Part shown: piece after piece, positions 53,393 through 63,881 of the stretch
Layout of the letters: each line of letters starts with the position of its first letter
Numbering within the stretch: position 1 is the stretch's first letter
Source of the DNA: Lepidonotus clava
Taxonomy: Eukaryota > Annelida > Polychaeta > Phyllodocida > Polynoidae
Assembly: GCA_936440205.1 (NCBI GenBank)
Contig: OW387133.1
Coordinates: 66,402,374-66,466,373 of the forward strand
DNA length: 64,000 bases
Reading direction: 5' to 3'
Notes under the pieces: generated by a model
The model's input: only the letters and a program-made list of their open reading frames with translations
What the model was told of the DNA's origin: nothing
Database searches by the model: none
Made by a program: the position numbers and the translations under genes

Positions 53393-56300
53393 CCTTCACG
53401 GCCTTAGTGGGATGAATGGCCCCATCTACTTCAGTTTGTATGAATAATGCACCAAGTCATTAGCCGCCCCCACATGAGTAGTGATAAATGACCAGGTTAG
53501 AAACAAGAATCTGTATGCAACGGTAATTAGCTAAGCAGTGCTAATTCAGTATCATTTCTAGAATACACGTCTATTTATTTGAATGAAAAACGTCCGGTAT
53601 CGCAGCCTACTGGTACACGCCACTGATACGTGTATGGCATCTTCAGGTTCAATGAGGTAGGGAAATGGTGAAGCAAACATAGGCCAACATATAGCAATTT
53701 TAGAATACTTTGGGTAATGGGTAGAAGAAACACAGATATCAACAAGATCTGTAAGTACAAAACATTGATTGAAGATCACACACTGACGGTATGAGAAAAA
53801 AATGAGAAATTGGCTCACATTGATGGGCAGGGTGGATAGGTGGGTACCGGACAATATTGGCATTGATTCAGGATGGCCTGCTGCTTTGTAAGCTGGCCTG
53901 AAAGCCCCAGCTCCCCAGCATGGTAGACCTGTTTGGAGTTGACGAGGCTTCATTACTAATGCAAGCAAGTGCCGCGGCAAATCACAATGGTCATGATCAG
54001 TGAGTCCCTCCTGATGAAGGGTTTTATAAATACACCAATTTACTGCAATACGCCGCAGTTAGGTCCGCCAAGTCGCTAATGTCATTAAACATGTATTGGA
54101 AATTCCAAACGGCATAGAAGGAGGGAACTCGATTACCAGGGACACTTTATTTCATTCAAGACCGGGTACATTGTCTATTACATTTGACTCATGTTCACGA
54201 ACACTGCGTTTTTTTTAGGAAACGTTATCAGTACCAATACTGAAAGCTAGTGAAAACACATAAGTGGCCAAGCAATCACATGCACACAAATTCAAAGGTG
54301 TCCTTAGATGTAAAAACACCTCCATGAATCTTGCCATGTAGGTTTGTGTGTGCCTTTAGTTACTACTTTGGCCATCAAATGGCTGTTAACGTCTGGTGAG
54401 CTGGTCTAAGCTAGACCCACTTGTGGTTGGCCCATCAGATTGTGACCACAAGCAAATCAAGTGCATACCGGCGCGCGAAGCCGATGTGGAGGGAATGAAA
54501 TCTGCGGTAGGTGAGGGGCAATCCCCGGAAATCTGGTGGTCGTGCAGTAGACCTCTTTGCCTTAGAACTTAGGAAATGCAATAGATGGTTTGACGAGGCC
54601 CCTGCGGGGGGTGACGGCCGGTGCCTGATGAAGTTGGATGGTGGCCGATGACGACCTGGGTGGTTAGAGCAGGCCCGTGCTCTACCTGCGAGGGTGTGAT
54701 TGTGATGCATGGCGAGGCCGCCCCATCTCCTAATCCGTCCAAATTAAGCCAGATGATCCTGCACGCTGGTGATAATAGGATAGCGTTCACGGCTGCCGTC
54801 GAGCCGTCATTACGGCCGACGGGACGCCGGCGCCGTCATTGGCGGTGGTGCCCTCTGTCGGGTGTTCGTCAGACTACTCACCAGGGGGCGCGCGGTCCGC
54901 TGTAACCCGGATCAGCGGCGGGCTGGGCTCTGTGACCAGGGAACCGTAGATTATACACCAGCCGGGCCACCCCCACCACCGCCTCTCATCTCTGGTGCAT
55001 GCCTCGCCGGCCGGAATCCACTGGACACTGCGCTAAGCTCGTTTATCATAGGAGAGCCAGCCCTCCCCAACCTCCACAGACACCCCCATCAATCCCAACT
55101 TTTTTTTTAGAATGATCACTGCTGCGAAAATAACGGAAAAGAGAAGAGATATATATCGACTTGTTTTCTGTAAGTATGCCAGTTCCCAGGACTGAAACTT
55201 GAAAGCCACTCCCCATCTGAGGAGGTTAGATACGCGCTAATGTGCATGTTGAACGCATATATAAGGATTCAGTTTTTGGATGTAACGAAAAGAGGTTTAT
55301 TTCACACCAAATTTATTGCAGAACGATTCATTATTCAGTAGACGTTTCTCTCTTCTTCTTTTTTTTATTGAAATCTAGTGACTGATATCTGATTATCTTT
55401 TTTAAAGACAATATTTTAATTGTGAGGCTATCCAGAATTTCCTTATGACTTGAAAAAAGTAAAATCAATGTGACCCTCTCTATAGAACCTCTCCCCGACC
55501 CCCTGGTATAGAACCCCTATAGAGTTATAAGGAGCTCTTTGAGGCTGCAGCCGTTGCCCAGCTCTGCACGTCGTGCTTTTGACATATAGCGCCGTTAGAG
55601 TGATGCTACAGGGTCACTCACCTATGAAATCTCACGGGCCACGTGAATGGCAGAGGTGGCTGAGATTTGTTGTACCCAAGGCCAGAGGCTTTGGTGTGGA
55701 AGAGTAAAAGCCAATCTCTTTTGAATTGATTTATTCGGACTTTTTTTTTCTTTGAAAGAATGTCCGTCTGACATTACAGTCATTTTGCCGCCATTGAACG
55801 ACCGTAAGTTTGTCTTTGAATTAACCCAAGGATTCATATGTAACTTCCCAGATAAAGTTATACATGTCTGGCATAACTAGTATAAAGTTAAAATCCAAGC
55901 CATGTCCCCATACGTCAGTGGTCACTGCAGTATTGAATAAATTGCGCCAAGTATTTGGCCTTATCTATGTCTAGGATAAGATTCAGTGGAAACGGTGTAT
56001 CGTCGAGAAGAGGAGAGGGTTAAATGAAAAAAAGGTGAAAATACCAGTTTTATGAGGGGTAGTCAGGTTTCAATCAGCGTGGCCGGCGTTAGGACAGACC
56101 TGTTATTGGCGGTAGCTTGTGGCGGGTGGTTCCCACGCAGGTCACATCGTAGGGGCGTGACGCCGGTCGCCGATGTCCCTTCACCCCATCAATACTTGAT
56201 GCTATCATTCAGCTCCCATGGACGGCCAGCCTCGTCAGGGCTCCACTCTCTCTCACCAGGGTGTCCGGCAGCGGAAAGGAAAAGCGAAAGGAAAACACAA

Positions 56301-56761
56301 AGAAATTAGATGATGCGTTTCATTTATATCGTTTGATTGCATAGTTTAGCCTCCTTTTAACAATTAAAATATATTTGTGTGTATTAATGACTTTATTTTA
56401 AAGGATTTGACTTTGTGGGAGAGAACCCCATTTTGACACTGGTCGTATTTCATCCTAACGAGCCTAGCAAAGATTGTTTTTCGAGAATCTTGTTCAAACG
56501 AAAAACCAATTATCGAGATATCTTGCCGTTTCTTCGCGTGGATTCAACGAGACCTTTCCACCACCTCAGTTCACATAACTTCGCATAACTGTTGCATCCT
56601 CTTCTAAACCTCAGTCTCAATCCAAACCCACAACAACCATCATGTGTGACATGTGCACATACCTCTGTGTGTCAATATTTGTTAAGCATCTCGCCATGCG
56701 GAGTTCTAACATACATGCTTTAGTAATTGTTATAAATGTGTAATTTGGTGTGTGCTTACAG

Positions 56762-56973
56762 CGAGACGAGTGAGGGGATCGAGATGGCTGTCATGTCGAG
56801 CAGCAGCCAACGTCCGTCCATTACGCCTCCCGTTCAGTGCAGTTCCCGTAACTCCATGGCGGAGAGTTCCCGGGAGGGCTCCGGGCGAAAGGCGGCCGTC
56901 ACACCGGCCGACTCCATGGACTACATCAACAGACTGGTCAAAGATGATCTCAAACCCAAGTCTAGTATACACG
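56762..56973 (+). CDS. pecanex, coding exon 3
   Basis: The exon follows TGCTTACAG and ends ACG|GTGAGT in phase 1. Its first base completes the Gly codon split by intron 2. It encodes GETSEGIEMAVMSSSSQRPSITPPVQCSSRNSM-type sequence with the word CSSRNS, matching the human PCNX1 motif [24 protein letters not shown] in order and spacing. It belongs to the disordered cytosolic region; the CSSRNS block is a conserved short motif. The part after it (MDYINRLVKDDLKPKSS) is not recognised in vertebrates. Confidence 0.88.
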
Positions 56974-57419
56974 GTGAGTCGCGTTAACTGCGTCAAGAAA
57001 TTCGCAGTATACTTTTGTCTTATATGCACCATTTGTATTTGAGACCAATTTCCATATGTATATATACTTATCTGATATATGACGTGGCTAGATGTGCTCC
57101 CATCTCTCAGAAAAAGTCATAAATAGAGTGTTCGCTTTGCAGAAAGTTATTACATTTATAGCGTAAAGTAACAAGATCACATAGGAGTGATCATGATTTA
57201 AGAGATGTTGCAAGTACGATATCAACACGGTTGAGAGTAATATTACTTGCAAGGAGCTCAAATGGATATTATATGTAATACAAAATTTGAAAGTGGGAAT
57301 ATTTAGAAAAATGATTTTGACATTTAATGTGTGTTAATTGACTGCTTAATTAACAGGTCATATTCCTTTTGATTTAGAAATTTTAAAATGTAATTATGTT
57401 GCTTTATCTTCATATTCAG
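56974..57419 (+). other. pecanex intron 3
   Basis: A 446-base AT-rich intron from GTGAGT to CATATTCAG; nothing else seen in it. Confidence 0.75.
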
Positions 57420-57542
57420 ACCTGAAGGTCGACGTGCACTGTAAGGATAACAGTAGCGAGCTGGAGGGCGCGGTGGGTGGCGCCCCTGTCTGTGATAGCC
57501 CGCCGCTGACAGCACGCAGTAACGCCAGCAGTCAAGGCGCAG
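57420..57542 (+). CDS. pecanex, coding exon 4
   Basis: Follows CATATTCAG and ends GCAG|GTCAGT. It is 123 bases, phase 1 at both ends, and encodes DLKVDVHCKDNSSELEGAV and a Ser/Pro-rich tail (DSPPLTARSNASSQGA). No domain; acidic and disordered. It is placed in pecanex because phase, strand and splice sites fit between exons 3 and 5. Being symmetric it can be skipped without changing frame. Confidence 0.75.
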
Positions 57543-57657
57543 GTCAGTGTGAACTCACATGAGCCTTGTTAGCGTTGTCACTTGCTAGAGTAAATTCATG
57601 TTTAGTATTGTTTAGCGAATTGTTTTGAATATGTATGTTGTAGCATGACATGTCTTG

Positions 57658-58026
57658 AAGGGAGCAAAAAGCAAAATTTTGACAAAATATGACAAAATTT
57701 TGCAAACTCAAATAACTATGAAAATACATTCTTAGAGTCTAACTTTAACTGTTGGTACAGTGCAAGTCATGATAACTAGCTATAACTTCACATAAATTCC
57801 ATATTACTCATGCCATGTATGCCTGAGAACAGCAATGTTTGTAAACAAACCAATTTTGGTGGGTCACCAAAATTGACTTGGGCCAGGTTTTAATGTATTT
57901 TAGCATAGTTTAAATATGTATTCACAGTCTATATTTTACCACAGACCTAGGCTATGGCCATAGAATATATTTTGATGGTTAATAGAATTTCCAAAAATTT
58001 GACCCTACATTTCTTTTTGCTCCCTT
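57658..58026. mobile_element. MITE-like element with AAGGGAGC ends
   Basis: The left end reads AAGGGAGCAAAAAGCAAA; the right end is the inverse TTTCTTTTTGCTCCCTT. An internal hairpin pairs CAATTTTGGTG with CACCAAAATTG around GGT (about 57851-57875). AT-rich with no coding frame. A target duplication is not clear, so the family is unassigned. Confidence 0.55.
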
Positions 58027-58096
58027 TAAATGGAGTGAACATTGTAGACTAGTTTCCAGGTATCCATAATCCTTCTATTAGTAACCAATCGTAATC

Positions 58097-58122
58097 AATA
58101 TATATATATATATATATATATG
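58097..58122. repeat. TA dinucleotide microsatellite
   Basis: An uninterrupted run of about 13 TA units in pecanex intron 4. Confidence 0.9.
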
Positions 58123-58292
58123 AATGAAGTTTTCTATATTAGGTAACTGTATAACGTGAGTGTCACCGGTGTAACAGTACTGTATGTTTCAGTGAAATTC
58201 TCATTGATGACCCGTTGTTCTTATTTTTACCACATTTTGTAGTTGTATGCAACCTTATCAATAGTTTGATTCGATTGATTTTCCTCTATTAG

Positions 58293-58391
58293 AACTGTCG
58301 GTGCCGGGAACGCCCGATGTGGTGGTTATCGATGGTTCCCACCCTCCCCATAGAGTCCTCTCTACCTTCATAACACCTAACTGTACGCCAG
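58293..58391 (+). CDS. pecanex, coding exon 5
   Basis: Follows TCTATTAG and ends CCAG|GTAGGT. It is 99 bases, phase 1-1, and encodes ELSVPGTPDVVVIDGSHPPH then RVLSTFITPNCTP, a short, well-ordered-looking linker without a recognised domain. Strand, phase and clean splice sites place it in pecanex; a similar block in vertebrates is not recalled. Skippable without frame change. Confidence 0.72.
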
Positions 58392-59046
58392 GTAGGTGTT
58401 TCCTAAAACTCGTAGAAAATGGGGGAGAACCACGTCTATACTGATACACATGTAAACATTATCGTTGTTGTATGTATATGCATTGCATGTCTTCTTTAAT
58501 GTAGAGAGATTCTCTATCCAGAGCGAATGCGTCAATTACTGGTAGAAGAATTCTGTTTTAAAAAAAAGAAGAAAAAAGCAACAACAAAAATAAATTTGAA
58601 TCTACGAATAGGATATATAATTATGTAGACTTGGGAATGTTTATAATAGTGTTGATACAAGTGGAAGTGCTATGCTGTGCCACACAAACGTAATTGGTAG
58701 CTATTTAGTTTTACTTGAGGACATTGAGCTTCTAACATCCACGTAAAAAAGGCTTTTCAGTTTTAAAGGAATGGTATTCAGGGCTCACAGAATTTTAGAA
58801 TAGCTGGGTGTCCACAGGACACCCAGACTGTTATGCACAGGTGTCCTTCGCAAAAACTTTGGGGGTCCTATTCCCTGAACCTTGATATTGGGGTATGATT
58901 TCTACTAGGGTGTCCACAGGACACCCTGAAGGTTCTGTCATATTTTAATGACACAAACTTCCCATATATCAACAAGTGTTTATGAGCATTCAAAACATAT
59001 ATACTAGATACTATAATTATCATGGCGTGTGTCTTTTTTTTATCAG
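58392..59046 (+). other. pecanex intron 5 with two near-identical hairpins
   Basis: A 655-base intron from GTAGGT to TTTATCAG. It holds two copies of a GGGTGTCC-ACA-GGACACCC hairpin: 58804-58826 (10-bp arms) and 58907-58927 (9-bp arms). CAGGG (58779) and CCCTG (58873) words bracket the first. This looks like a small MITE remnant. Confidence 0.65.
58804..58826. repeat. perfect hairpin, 10-bp arms
   Basis: CTGGGTGTCC pairs with GGACACCCAG around ACA. A second copy with 9-bp arms (AGGGTGTCC / GGACACCCT) and the same loop is at 58907-58927. Confidence 0.75.
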
Positions 59047-60525
59047 ATAAAGAGAGACGTAGCGACGAGCATAAGGTGAAGAAGAAATCCAAGGAGATTC
59101 TGAACCAAATGCCCGAGGACGAGGTGACCGACCTAGACAGCATCACCATCGAGGAGGCTGGTATGACGGCCTCGGCGCCGCCCCCGCCCCCTCCGCCCCC
59201 GCCCGCCCGGCTCCGGGAGCGGCACCACAGCGGGCAGCACGCCATGGGCGCCGTGGGCCCGGACCCCTCCGAGCTCATGAACCTCCCGCCGCCCTCTCCG
59301 CACAGCCGGATACGGCGGCGCCGGGCCCGCAAGGCCATCCGCCGCACAAAGACTGCCCTGGACTCGCGGCCCCTCCGAAAGCAGCTCTCGGACCTGGACC
59401 CCCGCGAGCCCCAGGAGTCGTCCAAGTCTGGTGCTAGGTTACGGACTAGGCAGTTCTCTCTGCCCGAGGGGAACGACCCCCCTGCTCACCCCATAGACCC
59501 TGACATGTTCATCACCTCGCGGACTAACCATGACCGTGACCAGCCCCTGCCCCAGCCGGCTGCCACCACCATCCCCAGGTTAGACAGTTTCAGGGCCACC
59601 CCTCCCCTGGAGACCACCATAGACATACCCCCTGAGGTAGTGCCCCAACTACAAATAGTGCCGCCCGACTTAGACACCCCCGACGTCGGCGAGGTCTTAT
59701 CACAAAGTAAACCTCCGAGCGGCCGGTCCTCGGGGCGGAGACCTTTAAAACGTTCGGAGAACGTGGAGGTGGCGGAGGAGGAGGGGCCCTCGGAGCCCCT
59801 GGAGGAGCAGGGGCAGGGGGAGGAGCAGGTGGACGGGCAGGTGTGTGTGGAGGTGAGCCCGACGGAGGCCGTCTCTGCACCCCACCCGCCACCCGTCACC
59901 ACCTCCACCCCTCAAAAACAGTCCCCGAGCCCCTCAGTGCCCGACTCGCCTGTAGTCGTCGTGCCGGCGTCCCCGGCCCGCTCCCCCGGCGAGCTGCTCC
60001 CCGCGGACGACGAGGACAGTCTGAGCTGCTCCCCTAACGTCACCATCGACTCGTGCTCGACGCACGTGTCGGACCTGTCGTCGAGTCTGACCACGCCCTG
60101 CTCCACGCTGACCCCGGCCACCTCCAGGAGCGTCACCCCGAACACCTTCTACACGCCCGAGTCGAGCCGGCCCTCGAGCAGCACCACCGACTCCACGTCC
60201 GACTTCAGCACCAGCTACAGCGACGACTCGCCCTTCAACTTCAGACTGGTCGACAAGAAGGTGGCCATCCCCGAGCTGGACGAGAAGTCCGAGTCGAGCT
60301 CGACGCTCACCGAGCAGACCAACAACATCAACACGCAGGGTGATAGCAATGACAGCAACGGCAACAAGGAGAAGGGTAGGCCCAAGAGCATCAACTTCTT
60401 CAAATTGCCGGGGTTCTTACGGAAAAGCTCGGAGGAGAAGCCGGGGTCGCTGCCCACGTCGCAGCAGTCGAGTGTGGTGGGGTTAGACTGGCTGTTCAGC
60501 ACGGACAGTGACTCCTTGTCCTCCC
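59047..60525 (+). CDS. pecanex, coding exon 6 (large disordered exon)
   Basis: Follows TTTATCAG and ends CCTCCC|GTGAGT. It is 1479 bases (493 codons' worth), phase 1-1. Starting DKERRSDEHKVKKKSKE, it carries a poly-Pro run (near 59180-59215), an Arg-rich block (SRIRRRRARKAIRRTKTALD), a Ser/Thr/Pro-rich middle, Ser-rich repeats (near 60050-60220) and a basic patch GRPKSINFFKLPGFLRKSSE. It corresponds to the long low-complexity cytosolic region of PCNX1, which is poorly conserved in sequence. It is markedly GC-rich compared with the flanking introns, as are the other coding exons here. No enzymatic domain. Read-through past the donor stays open to 60602. Confidence 0.88.
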
Positions 60526-60978
60526 GTGAGTATGAGCCGGCTTTAACTGCCCGCCCTGGTAGTAATACAAATAAGCCAATTTATACGTATTTTACTGTGT
60601 AACGACCGAAATTTGTTGCTTGAAGAAAATATCATTTAGTATGAATAAACCTTGACTGCTTCCGCATTTTAGAGTTCACTTTGATATAATGATTTCATGA
60701 GAACTAAGCGTTTTTTCCGGTGGCAAGTAAAGAGAGTGTTACTTTGCAATGAGGCCCAGAATAATTTTGGGTCGTTTTTTTCCGTTTCGTTGATGTTTAT
60801 CTGTTTTGTTTGACAATTTTACTGTTTCCCAATGAGGGAGTACACTGCAATTTAAGGAATATTCTGTGGCTTTGATAATATTAGAGAAAATCTAGCTTAA
60901 TGCATGCAGTTTGGAATTAATTTGACGCCTTGTCAGAACGAAGTTTGCATCTATGCTAACAAAGAAGTATTCCCACAG
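60526..60978 (+). other. pecanex intron 6 with candidate intronic poly(A) site
   Basis: A 453-base intron from GTGAGT to TTCCCACAG. The exon 6 frame runs on for 25 codons to a stop at 60600-60602 and an AATAAA signal follows at 60644-60649. Unspliced transcripts could therefore end here and give a protein with the two N-terminal membrane segments and disordered region only. Not demonstrated. Confidence 0.6.
60644..60649 (+). terminator. candidate intronic polyadenylation signal (AATAAA)
   Basis: A canonical AATAAA lies 42 bases after the read-through stop of pecanex exon 6 and is followed by moderately T-rich DNA. AATAAA is frequent by chance in AT-rich introns. Confidence 0.3.
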
Positions 60979-61221
60979 ATGACAGTCACTGCCACTCTGC
61001 CATCTCCGAGTCGTCGAGCACACTCACCAACGAGGAGAGTCCGTTTGACGACATGAGCCCAAGACGACGCTCACACCGACACCGGTTAAAGGAGGGCGGT
61101 GCCATCGGGGGAGTACCGCCCGACAAACCGGCCGGTGAAGGGGGCGGGGGAGCCTCACACGAGCACAGTGCATCCTCCCTGTCACCAGAAACGGACGACT
61201 CCCAGAAATCGTCTACTCAAG
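60979..61221 (+). CDS. pecanex, coding exon 7 (GC donor)
   Basis: Follows TTCCCACAG; 243 bases, phase 1-1. It encodes HDSHCHSAISESSSTLTNEE then SPFDDMSPRRRSHRHRLKEG, a Gly-rich linker, and SASSLSPETDDSQKSSTQ: Ser-rich disordered sequence with a short basic block. To keep phase with exon 8 the exon must end CAAG|GCAGGC at 61221, a GC rather than GT donor. GC-AG introns are a known minor class of U2 introns and usually have a strong AAG exon end, as here. Confidence 0.8.
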
Positions 61222-61643
61222 GCAGGCTGTTTTTGCATACCATTACTTAAGCAAACGGAGTTAAATCTATCCCCAAATTGACAGAGCACCATATAGGTGA
61301 TCAGTTTAAAGTGGTCGATTTTTTCATAATTCTGAAACATCTAGAACAAAGATTTAGGCCAAGTTTTCCTCCCACATATTCATAAAATCATTATATATAC
61401 CGGATATTCATATATATATATAATTGTATCTTTATATTCTTATAGCCATGTGGTTATGGTGACCCCATGGTCACGAGCAAAAAGTGGTCTAGTGACCGCA
61501 TCTGCAAAAGGTCTATATTCGTTTGAGTAAGAGTCAGAATGAATATAATATATAAAACTGTTATTTAAAAGAATGAAGCCTCGCGGTACATTTGCAAGTT
61601 TTTGCAGACAAACTTTCATGTTAACACATTTTTCTTACCACAG
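61222..61643 (+). other. pecanex intron 7 (GC-AG)
   Basis: A 422-base AT-rich intron from GCAGGC to TTACCACAG. It contains an AT microsatellite near 61410-61424. Retention would end the frame at 61250. Confidence 0.65.
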
Positions 61644-61787
61644 AAGACGAAGAAGAAAAGCGCTACTCACTGGACATCACTGACACTCAGGAACTGAGCC
61701 GACTTCTGCTGGAAATTCTCAGTAAGACCGACCCAGCCGAGTGTGAAGAAGAACTGAAAAAGCTCAAAGAAGAACTTGCCAGTAGAA
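61644..61787 (+). CDS. pecanex, coding exon 8
   Basis: Follows TTACCACAG and ends AGAA|GTGAGT. It is 144 bases, phase 1-1. It encodes EDEEEKRYSLDITDTQELSR then LLLEILSKTDPAECEEELKK and LKEELASR, an acidic, strongly helical segment with Leu spacing that could form a short coiled coil. It stands out as an ordered-looking island in an otherwise disordered region. I recognise no named domain. Confidence 0.82.
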
Positions 61788-62095
61788 GTGAGTATTTCTC
61801 CTTGCTCTTTACGGACCCTTTCCATAAGCTCCCAATCAGAAGCTTCGGTAACCGCATTAGAGATTTCCACTTTAACCCATCATCCTTGCTGTAGCGGTCC
61901 ATAGGAATCAATTAGTTTTCTAACTGAAAGGAACCTGAAACTTTTCCTACATCACTTTATTAACAAAATTACACCATACACTAACTCTGAACGTTATTCC
62001 CTCCCTTGTGATTCCTACTTTTCCTACTTTGTCATCAGTCCGGAGTAGCATCTTTATATGCTGAAACATTGAGAAAATCCCCTTTTCCCTGACAG
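61788..62095 (+). other. pecanex intron 8
   Basis: A 308-base intron from GTGAGT to CCCTGACAG; nothing else seen. Confidence 0.7.
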
Positions 62096-62200
62096 CTGAG
62101 AAACTTGAGATGACAGGAGGAGCGGCTGAACCGTCCTCATCCCAAGAGCGGTCCAGTCGACGAGGGAAGCATCGCGACCACAAGGAGCAGCAGAGAGAAG
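62096..62200 (+). CDS. pecanex, coding exon 9
   Basis: Follows CCCTGACAG and ends GAAG|GTACTT. It is 105 bases, phase 1-1, encoding TEKLEMTGGAAEPSSSQERS then SRRGKHRDHKEQQRE: charged and disordered. Placed in pecanex by strand, phase and splice sites. Confidence 0.75.
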
Positions 62201-63791
62201 GTACTTCCTCCACACCTGACCATATATCACCCCCTCACATCATCAAAAACTGCTTCATTCCATCTATTGCACAATGGATGGGTTAGAAATGGAATTGTTT
62301 TATTAATATAACTAGCATGCTAAATATGAACTCAATTTGAAAACTTTAGATGCTTTGCCGCTTCCGCTCTATGATTACAATAGTGCAGCATTACAGTACG
62401 GCCCCATGAGCTGCATATGCGGAGTTCACTAATCTTTACATATTACATTTGTTGAAAAATGTAGTTATATTTTGTAAGTTACATGTCATACCTAGTGGAC
62501 GTCTTTGTAAATTTATTAGCTGCACGCGCATCAGAGACAATGTACAATGTTTTTTTTAGCCATTTAGTAGAAAAATCTTGAAGATTTTCTGTACAACATC
62601 TTGGAAGATTTTCTGTAGATTCTCTTTTTACATGTGAGGGACCCACCTTTCATCTAATTATTGTTGTTTAAGTTTGCTTATATTGGATGTAATAGGGGGT
62701 TGTAAGCACCATTTGGGAAACTAGGACTTTATCTATGACTACAACCTGGAAAGTTTTTGGGAACATAACGTTAGAAAATTGTGTACCCGGTCATGACATA
62801 GCTGTTGAATGCTATAACGTTGATATTTTCGAATCGTTAACAATATGATTGTATAAAATGTTTCGATGAAAGGAATATGCTAAAACACATTTATGAAAAT
62901 TGTATGGCCAAGTTGGTCGTATGTACGTTGAATATTTTGACAAATAAGCAATATTTGATTGAGAATGTGCTCTTTAGAGATAGTAAATATCTCCAGTCTG
63001 TGCGCACAGTTAGAAAAATAATATGCACTTTAAGCACAAAGCAAGGTAGAACTATAATAGACTATTTCATTTGCCAGATTGCCTTAGCTAAGAATGCCTT
63101 CATTTAAGTGGTGAAAGTCCCTTAGGTTAGAGAACTAAGGTACCAAGTCATCTAATAGACTGTAGACTATGGTTGTGACACGTGCCCTTGCTTCCTACCC
63201 CCGGTATTGGTCTGTGCCATGCACCTTAACCGACCTTCTGGTCCCGTCTTCTCCATGGTCAGAACTTTGTAGCCCATGCATCCTCCGTTTTTCCGGTTGG
63301 CCGTCTGCAGCTGTTGTGTCCCTTGCCACTGCCCGCCGCCCACCAACCACCAGCCATAGATGAACACAGGACAGCCTAGTGTATCTCAACAGACTTGTTG
63401 AATATACTGGTTCAAGTTTCGTAGCAGTGCCACATCTTGTCTTTTAGAAATTGAAACAGCAAATTGTACTCACGCGGCCCATGCTTGGTCATCTGATGTC
63501 TGAAACAATTCCAGTTGTCATTTCTCAAGCTTCTGTCTAAAACTCCAGCTTCTATCTAAGAAATCATCTTAGCTATTCTGAAATTCCAGTAACTGTCTGT
63601 CTTCTGTATTTCAAAAACTCCAGCTTCTGGCTCAAAAACTACACCTTTTGTCTAACAAACCTTCCGTATGTGTAAGGCCCCAACAAGCCATGTGGCCGGC
63701 TGTGTGAGGCGGTGGGACCGTGTGGCACCTGCATGGCTCTGGGCTGGCTTTGTGCAATTTAACTCGTGCCCGCTGCTTTCTGCTCTTCCAG
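62201..63791 (+). other. pecanex intron 9
   Basis: A 1.6-kb AT-rich intron from GTACTT to GCTCTTCCAG. It includes a two-unit tandem repeat (ATCTTG-AAGATTTTCTGTA type, about 62575-62617) and recurrent AAACTCCAGCTTCT words (about 63540 and 63616). No gene or exon was recognised in it. Confidence 0.65.
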
Positions 63792-63881
63792 GACGTCCCG
63801 TCCGCCGAAAGCTGTGTGCGCGGCGCCGTATGGTGCCTAGTGCCGCTACCCCAATCACCAGTTCCACCGAGACAGATATAG
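63792..63881 (+). CDS. pecanex, coding exon 10 (last in window)
   Basis: Follows GCTCTTCCAG and ends ATAG|GTACAT. It is 90 bases, phase 1-1, encoding GRPVRRKLCARRRMVPSAAT then PITSSTETDI. The basic start resembles the conserved Arg-rich block of human PCNX1 (FRRQAVRRRHNAGSNPTPP), which lies not far before the first helix of the multi-pass core. The rest of the gene continues beyond the window. Confidence 0.72.
   Translation, partial: DVPSAESCVRGAVWCLVPLPQSPVPPRQI

Larger units (their letters stand above)
41225..56761 (+). other. pecanex intron 2 (about 15.5 kb)
   Basis: Bounded by GTACGT and a CTTACAG acceptor; phase 2 is kept across it. Mostly AT-rich. It holds several repeats (see separate entries), a CpG-rich candidate promoter at 45330-45900, GC-rich patches at about 48370-48520, 48680-48800, 52490-52800 and 54430-55100, and a CAA microsatellite at 51239-51271. 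No conserved exon was recognised. Confidence 0.75.
57543..58292 (+). other. pecanex intron 4
   Basis: A 750-base intron from GTCAGT to CTATTAG. It contains a MITE-like inverted-repeat element (57658-58026) and a TA microsatellite (about 58097-58122). Confidence 0.75.

Noticed and set aside
55475-55524. CTCTATAG / CTATAGAG inverted words
   Set aside because: Eight-base arms, self-similar palindromes; too short to separate from chance.
59486-60502. Long minus-strand frames opposite pecanex exon 6
   Set aside because: Antisense shadows of a GC-rich coding exon.
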